Source of the DNA: Nocardioides sp.
GTDB lineage: Bacteria; Actinomycetota; Actinomycetes; Propionibacteriales; Nocardioidaceae
Direction: 5' to 3'
DNA: 47,113 nt
Assembly (NCBI RefSeq): GCF_030150155.1
Contig: NZ_JASLGR010000017.1
Location: 1 to 47,113, forward strand
The notes beneath the pieces are model-generated. The model did not search any database. It saw only the letters and a list, made by a program, of their open reading frames with translations, and had not been told where the DNA came from. Shown piece by piece: positions 22,247 to 29,299 of the stretch (the stretch's first letter is position 1; the number at the start of each line of letters is the position of its first letter). The position numbers were made by a program, and so were the translations under genes.

Positions 22247-23800
22247 ATGACGCAGCACTACGACGCCGATGTCGCCGTCATCGGCTACGGCCCCACCGGG
22301 GTCGCCGGGGCGCTCACGCTCGCGACGAAGGGCGCCAGCGTGATCGCGTTCGAGCGCGACCACGACATCTACGCGCGTGCTCGCGCCGTGACGGTCAACG
22401 ACTGGACGATGCGGATCTTCCAGGACCTCGGCATCGACGACCGGATCGAGGCAGTGATCGAGCCCCAGCGGGCGCTGCGCTGGATGACGTACGCCGGCCA
22501 CGAGGTGATGCGCGTCGAGCACCCGCCTAGCACCCTCGGCACGCGCAACACCAAGCCGCGCTTCTACAACATCTACCAGCCTCTGATGGAGGCCGAGCTG
22601 CGCCGCTGCGGCGAGGAGCTCGACGGCCTCCAGGTGCGCTACGGCGCCGAGGTCGTCGCCCTGGCGCAGGACGCCGACGGGGTCACCGTGACCTCGCGCG
22701 ACACCGCCACCGGCGCCGAGACCAGCACCCGGGTGCGCTACGTGATCGCCGCCGACGGCGGCTCCAGCCCGAGCCGCAAGCAGCTCGACATCGCGATGGA
22801 CGGCGACACCGTCGACACCCTCTGGATCGTGATCGACTGCCGGGTCAAGCGCTGGTGGCCCGACCGCGACTTCCTCACCTTCTGGACCGACGCCGAGCGG
22901 CCGGTCGTCGACATCGCGCTCTCGGCCGGCAACCACCGCTGGGAGATCCCACTCAAGCCCGGCGAGACCGAGGCCGACTTCGCCACCAGCGCCCAGGTCT
23001 GGCCGCTGCTGAGCGCCCTGGGCGTGACCGAGGACGACGTCGAGATCCACCAGCACGCGTTCTACCGGCACCACGTCCGGATGGCCGAGACCTTCCGCAG
23101 TGGCCGCGTCTTCCTCGCCGGGGACGCCGCCCACCTGATGCCGCCGTGGGCCGGGGCCGGGATGCAGACCGGGATCCGCGACGCCTACAACCTGGGCTGG
23201 AAGATCGCCGGCGTGCTGCGCGGCGACCTCGACCCGGCCTGGCTCGACACCTACGAGGCCGAGCGGCGCCCCTCGGCCGAGCTCTACACGGGGCTCGCCG
23301 TCGCACTCGGCCGCGTGATCAAGCAGGAGGCCTCCCCCGCCGAGGTCGAGGCGATGAACACCGTCCCCGAGGGCCTGGTCACGCCGTGGGAGCCGCCGCT
23401 GAACGCCCCGCCGACCCTGGCCGCCGGCTGGCTGCGCGGCGAGCCCGGCGACGCCAGCATCGTGGGCCGCTACCTGCCCCAGCCGACCGCCTCCGACGCG
23501 CTGGGCCACCGCGACCGGCTCGACGACCTGCTCCCCGACGGCTTCGTGCTGCTCGGCCACGACGTCGATCCCCGGACCGTGCTCACCGCCGACGAGCAGG
23601 CCGGGTGGGACGCGCTCGGGACGACGTACGTCGCCGTCCGGCCGCGCTCCTCCCACACCAGTGCCGACACCGATCTGGTCGACCTCGAGGACACCCTCGG
23701 CCCCTGGTTCGAGCGGTACGGCGCTCGCGTGGTCGCCGTGCGCCCCGACCGCTTCGTCGCGGCCGCCGACGTGTCCGGCCTGGCCGTCCCGACCTTCTGA
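22247..23800 (+). CDS. FAD-dependent aromatic hydroxylase (MhpA-like)
   Basis: A 517-residue class A flavoprotein monooxygenase. ATG 22247 has GGAGG (22236-22240) upstream. FAD/NADPH motifs: GYGPTG near 13-18, ERDHDIYARARAVTVND, the DG motif YVIAADGGSSPSRKQL, and the GD motif GRVFLAGDAAHLMPPWAGAGMQ. The C-terminal thioredoxin-like domain (about 400-517) is normal for the MhpA/PheA group. It should hydroxylate a phenolic acid to a catechol using NAD(P)H and O2. Next come a ring-cleavage dioxygenase and a C-C hydrolase, giving the three steps from phenol to ring-fission products. The substrate, such as hydroxyphenylpropionate, is not determined. Confidence 0.9.
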   Translation: MTQHYDADVAVIGYGPTGVAGALTLATKGASVIAFERDHDIYARARAVTVNDWTMRIFQDLGIDDRIEAVIEPQRALRWMTYAGHEVMRVEHPPSTLGTRNTKPRFYNIYQPLMEAELRRCGEELDGLQVRYGAEVVALAQDADGVTVTSRDTATGAETSTRVRYVIAADGGSSPSRKQLDIAMDGDTVDTLWIVIDCRVKRWWPDRDFLTFWTDAERPVVDIALSAGNHRWEIPLKPGETEADFATSAQVWPLLSALGVTEDDVEIHQHAFYRHHVRMAETFRSGRVFLAGDAAHLMPPWAGAGMQTGIRDAYNLGWKIAGVLRGDLDPAWLDTYEAERRPSAELYTGLAVALGRVIKQEASPAEVEAMNTVPEGLVTPWEPPLNAPPTLAAGWLRGEPGDASIVGRYLPQPTASDALGHRDRLDDLLPDGFVLLGHDVDPRTVLTADEQAGWDALGTTYVAVRPRSSHTSADTDLVDLEDTLGPWFERYGARVVAVRPDRFVAAADVSGLAVPTF

Positions 23801-23864
23801 GCACCCCGGCCCCATCACCACGAACCACCGAGAACCACAAGAACCACCGAGAGAGGAAGCAACC

Positions 23865-24806
23865 ATGACTGGAGTCAAGGAACTGGCCTACGTCGTCTAC
23901 GAGGTCTCCGACCTCGCCGCCTGGGAGCACTTCGGCGTCACGCTGCTCGGCATGCAGCTGGGCGAGCGCACCGCCGACGGGCTCACCCTGCGCACCGACG
24001 AGAAGGCCCACCGCTGGGTGATCACCCAGGGCCCGGCCGACGACCTGGTCCGCACCGGCTACGAGGTCGAGTCCGACGCGGCGCTCACCGCCCTGATCGC
24101 GTCGCTGACCGCGGCCGGCGTCACCGTCACCGAGGGCGACGCCGACCTGGCTCGGGCCCGTCGGGTGGAGCGGATCGCACTCGTCACCGACCCGATCGGC
24201 AACGAGATCGAGCTGGTCACCGGCCTGGCCGATGCCGAGACCCCGTTCCGCAGCGAGACGCTGCTGGGCGAGTTCGTCACCGGCAGCGGTGGGGCCGGCC
24301 ACCAGGTGCTGCTGAGCAAGGGCGTCTCCCGCGAGGAGTACATGGCGTTCTATCAGGGCCTGCTCGGCTTCAAGATCAGCGACATCATCATCGAGGAGGT
24401 CGCCCCCGGGATCTTCGCCGACCTGATCTTCCTGCACTGCAACCCGCGCCACCACACCGTGGCGCTGGGCGACATGCCGCACACCAAGAGGACCCACCAC
24501 TTCATGGTCGAGGTCACCGACATCCGCGACGTCGGCCTGGCCTACGACCGCTGCATGGACGCCCAGCAGCCGTTCGAGATGACGCTCGGGATGCACCCGA
24601 ACGACCACATGTTCAGCTTCTACGTCCGTACGCCGTCGGGCTTCTCCGTCGAGTACGGCTGGGGCGGCCTGCTCATCGACGACGCCACCTGGGAGGTCAC
24701 GACCCTCGACCAGCTCAACAGCTGGGGTCACCGCCCGCCCGAGGTCGTGCACGCCCTGCTCGGCCAAGCCCCCTTCACCAACCAGATCCCCGGAGGAGAA
24801 CTCTGA
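23865..24806 (+). CDS. extradiol ring-cleavage dioxygenase (BphC/HsaC type)
   Basis: A 313-residue two-domain VOC-fold protein (ATG 23865, AGAGGAAG upstream). The second domain holds the metal site: His146 in GAGHQVLL, His211 or His212 in RTHHFMVEV, and Glu263 in FSVEYGWGG. HHTVA near 196 carries the likely acid-base histidine. These match type I extradiol dioxygenases that split catechols next to the hydroxyls using Fe(II) and O2. The stop overlaps the next start by TGATG. Residues and order agree with a meta-cleavage pathway. Which catechol is cut cannot be read, though the length and ligands are like HsaC and BphC. Confidence 0.92.
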   Translation: MTGVKELAYVVYEVSDLAAWEHFGVTLLGMQLGERTADGLTLRTDEKAHRWVITQGPADDLVRTGYEVESDAALTALIASLTAAGVTVTEGDADLARARRVERIALVTDPIGNEIELVTGLADAETPFRSETLLGEFVTGSGGAGHQVLLSKGVSREEYMAFYQGLLGFKISDIIIEEVAPGIFADLIFLHCNPRHHTVALGDMPHTKRTHHFMVEVTDIRDVGLAYDRCMDAQQPFEMTLGMHPNDHMFSFYVRTPSGFSVEYGWGGLLIDDATWEVTTLDQLNSWGHRPPEVVHALLGQAPFTNQIPGGEL

Positions 24807-25648
24807 TGACGCTCACCCAGGCCGACGTCTCCCGCTACGTCCAGACCCCGCACTGGAAGATCCACTACAACGAGCTCGGCGAGGGTCACCCGATCGTCCT
24901 CGTCCATGGTGGCGGCCCCGGCGCGACCGGCTTCTCCAACTACTCCCCCAACATCGAGGCGATCGCCGCCGCCGGGTTCCGCGTGATCGCCCCCGACCTG
25001 CCGGGCTGGGGTGACTCCGACGCCGTCGACTTCGCCACCTACAACCCGATCGACGCGGTCTGCGAGCTGCTCGACGCCCTGGGCATCGAGAAGGCCGCCT
25101 TCGTCGGAAACTCGATGGGCGGCCACACCTCGCTGCGGATGGCGATCGAGCGCCCCGAGCGGGTCTCGCACCTGATCACGATGGGGGCACCGATCCAGCT
25201 CAAGCCGTTCCTCTTCGGTGCCGGTGGCCCCTCCGAGGGCATCAAGATCATGTACGCCGGCTACTCCGACGCCTCAGTCGAGGCGATGAAGCGCCTGGTG
25301 GACATCATGGTCTTCGACCAGGCCCGCTTCTCCTCCCCCGAGCTCCTCCAGCAGCGCTCCGAGGCCGCCCTCAAGCGCCCCGAGCACCTCGCCAACATCG
25401 CCAAGATGGGGATCAAGGCCCCGATCCCGATCTGGGCCGACCTGTCGCGCCTGGGCGAGATCTCCGTGCCGGCCCTGCTCATCCACGGCCGCGACGACCG
25501 CGTCGTCTCCTTCGAGTCCTCGCTGTTCATGGCGGCGAACATCCCCGACTCGCGGGCTCACCTGATCAACCGCTGCGGCCACTGGGCCCAGCTTGAGCAC
25601 GCCGACGAGTTCAACCGCCTGGTGATCGACTTCGTCCGACACCACTGA
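24806..25648 (+). CDS. meta-cleavage product C-C bond hydrolase (MhpC/BphD/HsaD type)
   Basis: A 280-residue alpha/beta hydrolase. HGGGPGATG (34-42) is the oxyanion-hole motif of this subgroup; GNSMGG supplies the nucleophile Ser103; GRDDRVV gives the acid Asp231; CGHWAQLE gives His259. It cuts the C-C bond of the ring-opened dienoic acid made by the preceding dioxygenase. GGAGGAG precedes the overlapping start. The hydratase, aldolase and dehydrogenase needed to finish the pathway are not in this window, so the operon is either incomplete here or feeds another locus. A long hairpin lies 23 nt after the stop. Confidence 0.92.
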   Translation: MTLTQADVSRYVQTPHWKIHYNELGEGHPIVLVHGGGPGATGFSNYSPNIEAIAAAGFRVIAPDLPGWGDSDAVDFATYNPIDAVCELLDALGIEKAAFVGNSMGGHTSLRMAIERPERVSHLITMGAPIQLKPFLFGAGGPSEGIKIMYAGYSDASVEAMKRLVDIMVFDQARFSSPELLQQRSEAALKRPEHLANIAKMGIKAPIPIWADLSRLGEISVPALLIHGRDDRVVSFESSLFMAANIPDSRAHLINRCGHWAQLEHADEFNRLVIDFVRHH

Positions 25649-25670
25649 CCCTCACACGGGCACGATCCGA

Positions 25671-25712
25671 CTGGCCCGGAGTGGGCGCCGTACCGGCCCC
25701 GCTCCGGGCCAG
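25671..25712 (+). terminator. long hairpin after the meta-cleavage operon
   Basis: CTGGCCCGGAG (25671-25681) and CTCCGGGCCAG (25702-25712) are perfect 11-bp arms; an inner GGGC/GCCC can extend the stem. It overlaps the first copy of the 50-bp direct repeat. Confidence 0.7.
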
Positions 25713-25730
25713 CGGCGTCTGTCGCGGTGG
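25680..25730 (+). repeat. direct repeat A flanking the AbiF module
   Basis: 51 nt starting AGTGGGCGCCGTACCGG and ending CGTCTGTCGCGGTGG; matches 26924-26973 at about 45 positions by eye. Confidence 0.85.
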
Positions 25731-25863
25731 CGACCGGGGAGGAAAGCGATCATGCTCTGCCGATTCGCTCGCTACACTCCCGGAGATTCGTCCGCGCAGG
25801 CGCGCATCGACGTCGCGGGACGGCACAGCCCCTCCAGCGGAGCCGGCAAAGGAGCTGACGACG

Positions 25864-25894
25864 TGGACACCGACGAGACCCGCCGTGGTATCTT
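25864..25894 (+). promoter_or_regulatory. candidate promoter of the small RNA before abiF
   Basis: -10-like TATCTT (25889-25894) with a weak -35 TGGACA (25864-25869), spacer 19. The -10 is the most AT-rich element of this gap and sits 5-10 nt before the structured stretch. Confidence 0.4.
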
Positions 25895-25899
25895 TGCTG

Positions 25900-25952
25900 C
25901 ATCACGACCGGTTCCGCCTACTTCTGTAGGTCCAGGGCCGGTCTTCATTTTT
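25900..25952 (+). ncRNA. candidate structured RNA (possible RNA antitoxin) ending at the abiF start
   Basis: A nested hairpin: outer arms GACCGG (25906-25911) and CCGGTC (25938-25943), inner arms CCTAC (25917-25921) and GTAGG (25926-25930) with loop TTCT, then TTCATTTTT running into the abiF start. This is the shape of a short transcript with a Rho-independent terminator, placed one nucleotide before ATG 25954. No ribosome-binding site is left for abiF, so the hairpin may also control its translation. AbiF relatives are reported to be linked to noncoding RNAs; the RNA role here is inferred from structure and position only. Confidence 0.5.
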
Positions 25953-25953
25953 G

Positions 25954-26877
25954 ATGGCGCCCGTCGTGTCTGACGACGTGAAGGCGTATCGCACCTACAG
26001 CGAGCAAGTCGCCCTCCTCACCGAGCGCGGGATGAACGTCGGCGACCGCGACCAAGCCATCAGCGTGCTTCGACGGATCAACTACTACCGGCTGAGCGGC
26101 TACTGGTATCCGTTCCGACAGCTCACCGATGGCACCCGCGGGGACCATTTCTATGCCGGCACCCATCTCAAGGACGTCGTCGCCCTCTACGAGTTCGACG
26201 TTCGGCTCCGAGCCGCAACCTTCTCCGTCCTCTCCCCCATCGAACTCACTCTTCGCGCGCTACTCGGCCACGAGCTCGGCAAGATCGACCCGTGCGCCCA
26301 CCTCACCCCGGAGCTGCTGGGGCCGACCGCACGCCGTGGCTCCGCGTACGCCACCTGGCTCACGAAGTACGAGCGCGAGCTCAACCGGTCCCGCGAGGAC
26401 TTCGTCGCGCATCATCGCCAGAGGTACGGCGGGCGCCTTCCGGTCTGGGCTGCGGTGGAGCTGTTGGACTGGGGAGGCCTGACGCACCTCTACGGACTCT
26501 CTCCCCGCGACGTGCAGGACCGGGTCGCGAGCGCGTGCGGCCTCACCGGGCCCCAGCTGACCAGCTGGCTGAAGTCACTCAACCTGGTCCGGAACGCGTG
26601 CGCCCACCACGGTCGATTGTTCAACCGTGTTCACACCATCACGCCCCGGCTCCCTCGAGCCGGCACCTATCCCCACCTCGACGGTGCCACGACCGCGTGG
26701 GGCCGGACCTTCGGCCAGCTGACGCTCATCCAGTTCCTGCTCGACCAGCTCTCCCTGGGGCGCATGAGACTCCTCCCGGCGGTCGTGACGACCTTCCCCC
26801 AGGTCACCGCGGTACCGCTGACACATATCGGCGCCGACAGCACTTGGCAGAGCGCCAGTCGGCTGTGGGTGCCCTGA
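25954..26877 (+). CDS. AbiF/Abi_2-family HEPN protein (abortive-infection or toxin type)
   Basis: A 307-residue Abi_2 protein from ATG 25954 (a TTG lies directly before). The family hallmark is RINYYRLSGYWYPFRQ at 41-56, with VALYEFDVRLR at 76-86, SPIELTLRALLGHEL, and the HEPN active-site motif RNACAH (Arg213 to His218, R-x4-H). Such proteins are predicted RNases that stop growth during phage infection. No Shine-Dalgarno is visible; the T-run of a hairpin abuts the start. There is no protein antitoxin beside it, and a structured RNA candidate lies immediately upstream. The gene and RNA are bracketed by 50-bp direct repeats, the right-hand one touching tRNA-Glu, so the unit looks acquired. Confidence 0.88.
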   Translation: MAPVVSDDVKAYRTYSEQVALLTERGMNVGDRDQAISVLRRINYYRLSGYWYPFRQLTDGTRGDHFYAGTHLKDVVALYEFDVRLRAATFSVLSPIELTLRALLGHELGKIDPCAHLTPELLGPTARRGSAYATWLTKYERELNRSREDFVAHHRQRYGGRLPVWAAVELLDWGGLTHLYGLSPRDVQDRVASACGLTGPQLTSWLKSLNLVRNACAHHGRLFNRVHTITPRLPRAGTYPHLDGATTAWGRTFGQLTLIQFLLDQLSLGRMRLLPAVVTTFPQVTAVPLTHIGADSTWQSASRLWVP

Positions 26878-26923
26878 GCTCCGAACATCGGCGAGCAGTG
26901 CCTCCGGCCCCCGGCTTGACCGC

Positions 26924-26973
26924 AGTGGGCGCCGTACCGGCCCACTCCGGGCCAGTGTCGTCTGTCGCAGTGG
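26924..26973 (+). repeat. direct repeat B, ending in the CCA of tRNA-Glu
   Basis: 50 nt matching 25680-25730. Its last three bases (26971-26973) are the complement of the tRNA-Glu 3' CCA, so the repeated block is the sequence just downstream of that tRNA. Confidence 0.85.
26936..26956 (-). terminator. hairpin downstream of tRNA-Glu
   Basis: ACCGGCCC (26936-26943) with GGGCCAGT (26949-26956), 7 of 8 pairs, loop of 5. Part of direct repeat B. Confidence 0.55.
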
Positions 26974-27046
26974 TACCCCCTACCGGATTCGAACCGGCGC
27001 TACCGCCGTGAAAGGGCGGGGTCCTGGGCCGCTAGACGAAGGGGGC
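26971..27046 (-). tRNA. tRNA-Glu (TTC)
   Basis: A 76-nt gene with encoded CCA: acceptor GCCCCCT/AGGGGGT, anticodon loop CTTTCAC (anticodon TTC), T-arm GCCGGTTCGAATCCGGT. A possible promoter with TAGACT lies upstream around 27095. Confidence 0.95.
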
Positions 27047-27199
27047 GGCACTTCTGTCAGCGCGAACCGCAGAAGCGGTGAGAGTCTATGCGGTGGAGCC
27101 GATCCGATACCAAAAGGCGACGCGGGGCTGGGCCCGGCCCTGGCGGCCGACGCCGATTCGCACCCCGGTTCCGGTGTCCGGTAGTGTTTCGCCTCGCCC

Positions 27200-27273
27200 G
27201 GCCAGGTAGCTCAGTTGGTACGAGCGACCGACTGAAAATCGGTAGGTCGGCGGTTCGACCCCGCCCCTGGCCA
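27200..27273 (+). tRNA. tRNA-Phe (GAA)
   Basis: A 74-nt gene: acceptor GGCCAGG/CCTGGCC, D-arm AGCTCAGTTGGTACGAGC, anticodon loop CTGAAAA (GAA), T-arm with GGTTCGACCCC. CCA is not encoded. A -10-like TAGTGT (27182-27187) precedes it. Confidence 0.95.
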
Positions 27274-27281
27274 CAGGCCTG

Positions 27282-27310
27282 AACGCCCCCGCAGATCCTG
27301 CGGGGGCGTT
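27282..27310 (+). terminator. strong terminator of tRNA-Phe
   Basis: Arms 27282-27294 and 27298-27310 form 13 bp around the three-base loop ATC, ending in TTTC. The stretch from here to 27483 holds no other feature I can support. Confidence 0.9.
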
Positions 27311-27483
27311 TCGCATTCCCGGGCACGGTCCCACCCGATCCTGCCCCGACGGGCCATCCGGGCCCACCAGGGACTAGCCCTTTACCCCCACGCGATGGAC
27401 CAAGGTCCTGACCTCGACAGCGACAGTCCTGAACCCGTCCTAGGTACTGGTTCGCCCGCTGAGCGGGGAGCAGAGTCCCTCCC

Positions 27484-28311
27484 ATGTCCCGCAACGACGC
27501 AGCCTCGGCGATCGACATCACCGAGCACCTTCCCCTGGTGGGCCACCTCGTCCGCGAGACCCTGGCCCGGGTCCCCTCCCACGTCGACCGCGACGACCTG
27601 ACCTCGGCCGGCATGATGGCCCTGGTGCAGGCCTCGACGTCGTACGACGCCACCCGCGGCGTCCCGTTCGATCGCTATGCAGCACGCCGGATCCGGGGCG
27701 CGATCCTCGATGAGCTGCGCTCCACCGACTGGGCCTCGCGCCGGGTGCGGCGTACGGCCCGAGAGATCGAGACCACCCGCGCGGAGCTGTCGTTGCGCTT
27801 CGGCCGGATCCCGACGCCGGCCGAGGTCGCCGCCGTCCTCGGGATCAACGTCGAGGACGTGGCGAGCAACGACGACGACATCAACCGCGCCCACCTGCTC
27901 TCCCTCCAGGGCTCGGCGTTCACCTCGATCGAGGACCTGCTGCCCAGCCGTGAGATCACTCCCGAGCAGGCCGCCGAGCGCTCCGAGCAGCTGAGCTTCC
28001 TGCGGCACGCGATCGCCGAGCTGCCCGAGCGGCTGCGGGCGGTGGTGGAGGGCTACTTCCTGGCCGCCCGGCCGATGTCGGAGATCGCCGCCGAGCTCGA
28101 CGTCACCGACTCCCGGATCTCCCAGATGCGCTCGGAGGCGCTGGTGCTGCTGCAGAGCGCGATGCAGCGCGTGATGAGCGACCACGTCGTGCCGGCGCCG
28201 CGCCCGGCGGGCATCGCCGAGCGTCGCCGGGCCGCCTACGTGGCAGCCGTCGCCGCCCGGATCCACGCCGAGCAGCACCGGTCGCTACCACGGACCGCGT
28301 CGGCGAGCTGA
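27484..28311 (+). CDS. fliA: sigma-28 family RNA polymerase sigma factor (FliA/WhiG type)
   Basis: A 275-residue sigma factor. Region 2 is LVQASTSYDATRGVPFDRYAARRIRGAILDELRSTDWASR, the signature of the FliA/WhiG group. Region 3 follows (RAELSLRFGRIPTPAEVAAVLGI), and region 4 is ELPERLRAVVEGYFLAARPMSEIAAELDVTDSRISQMRSEAL. A basic C-terminal tail of about 45 residues extends past region 4. In flagellated actinobacteria this group controls motility genes; in Streptomyces, sporulation. The chemotaxis receptor at the left end of the window favours motility. The gene stands alone between tRNA-Phe and a convergent histidine kinase; no FlgM-like anti-sigma gene is visible. Confidence 0.9.
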   Translation: MSRNDAASAIDITEHLPLVGHLVRETLARVPSHVDRDDLTSAGMMALVQASTSYDATRGVPFDRYAARRIRGAILDELRSTDWASRRVRRTAREIETTRAELSLRFGRIPTPAEVAAVLGINVEDVASNDDDINRAHLLSLQGSAFTSIEDLLPSREITPEQAAERSEQLSFLRHAIAELPERLRAVVEGYFLAARPMSEIAAELDVTDSRISQMRSEALVLLQSAMQRVMSDHVVPAPRPAGIAERRRAAYVAAVAARIHAEQHRSLPRTASAS

Positions 28312-28314
28312 CCC

Positions 28315-29004
28315 TCAGTCCCCGGTCGGGACCATCCAGACCAGGCAGAAGCCGTGCGGCTCGACCGCACCGGTGCGCATCACGCCGCCGAGCCGTTCGG
28401 CCCGCACCTGGGCGTTCCTCAGCCCCGACCCGGGGCCGGGGTCGTGCCCGGGTCCGGCGCCGTTGTCGCTGACCCGGAGCATGAACCAGGCCGGGGAGGC
28501 CTGGAGCTCGATCGAGACCGCCGAGGCCCGCGCATGCCGCGCGACGTTGGACAGCGCCTCGCGCAGCGTCAGCAGCACCTGGTCGCGCGTCGCCCCGGTC
28601 AGAGCGCCGTCGACCTCGCCGTTGAACCGCAGCATCGGGACCAGACCGAGCACGACGGCGTACTCCTCCGACAGCGCACGCACCTCGTCGGTCAGTCGTG
28701 GCCCGGAGCCGCGACCGAGCTCGAAGATCGTGGCCCGCAGGTCCCGGATGGTCAGGTCGAGCTGGTGCACGCCGTCGGCGAGCGCGGTCGCCATCTGCGT
28801 GCTGTCACCGCTCTGCGCCGCACGGAGCTGGAGGCCGGTCGCGAAGAGCCGCTGGATGACGAGGTCGTGCAGGTCGCGGGCGATCCGCGCCCGGTCGGCT
28901 GCGATCAGACGATCGACCTGCTCGCCGTCGCGCGGCGAGGGTACGAGGAACTCCCCCGTATCGGCCTGGTCGGCCCCGCTCACATCGCGCCGATGCCGTG
29001 CCAC
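28315..29004 (-). CDS. short NarL-type histidine kinase without visible sensor or membrane domain
   Basis: A 229-residue protein from GTG 29004. HisKA_3 dimerisation segment with the phospho-acceptor His: RIARDLHDLVIQRLFATGLQLR (about 40-61). The HATPase part has LREALSNVARHARA (N box), VSDNGAGPG (G1) and GSGLRNAQVRAERLGG (G2). The N-terminal 35 residues are not a known sensor. The kinase core resembles DevS/DosT-type kinases that lost their GAF domains. It is the last of four closely spaced genes after a reductase, a desaturase and a small protein, recalling DesK control of desaturases, though no response regulator is nearby. TAGACT 6 nt before the GTG suggests an extra leaderless promoter. 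Confidence 0.88.
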   Translation of the reverse strand: MARHRRDVSGADQADTGEFLVPSPRDGEQVDRLIAADRARIARDLHDLVIQRLFATGLQLRAAQSGDSTQMATALADGVHQLDLTIRDLRATIFELGRGSGPRLTDEVRALSEEYAVVLGLVPMLRFNGEVDGALTGATRDQVLLTLREALSNVARHARASAVSIELQASPAWFMLRVSDNGAGPGHDPGPGSGLRNAQVRAERLGGVMRTGAVEPHGFCLVWMVPTGD

Positions 29005-29008
29005 TGGC

Positions 29009-29299
29009 TCAGTCTAGGGGACCCTGGGCCCAGTCTCCGCCGTCCGTCGGGGCGCTCTCCTGGGACCCGAGGTCCCGGCCGTCAGCCTCCGCACGTCGGG
29101 CGGAGTCACGCAGCTCGAAGAGCTCCGTGGCAAGGCCACCGACCGACCCGACGACATCCTTGACCGCCGAGGTGATGATCGTGGCGACCTCGCCGACCGT
29201 GTCCGCCACAGCGGTCACGGCACCCTGCACGGTGTCCTTGCGGATCTCGGCGCGGCTGAGTCGGGGGGTCGGCACGGAGCCAGTCTCCCTCAGGTTCAC
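29009..29299 (-). CDS. small protein of unknown function in the desaturase operon
   Basis: A 96-residue protein. GTG 29299 directly follows the desaturase stop; a second GTG at 29275 has a GAGGGAG ribosome site 9 nt upstream and may be the real start, giving 88 residues. The middle (TVQGAVTAVADTVGEVATIITSAVKDVVGSVGGLATELFEL) is one or two amphipathic, Ala/Val-rich helices without charged residues at the core positions, followed by an acidic, polar tail. It could associate with membranes or coil with a partner. I do not recognise a family. Its place between a membrane desaturase and a soluble kinase suggests an adaptor, which is a guess. Confidence 0.6.
   Translation of the reverse strand: MNLRETGSVPTPRLSRAEIRKDTVQGAVTAVADTVGEVATIITSAVKDVVGSVGGLATELFELRDSARRAEADGRDLGSQESAPTDGGDWAQGPLD

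Noticed and set aside
25681..25929. An 82-codon frame across the gap before abiF
   Set aside because: It covers the hairpin repeat and the RNA candidate, has no ribosome site and low-quality composition.
25649..26970. A full integrative element at tRNA-Glu
   Set aside because: No integrase, relaxase or replication gene lies between the direct repeats; only a passive cargo or duplication can be argued.
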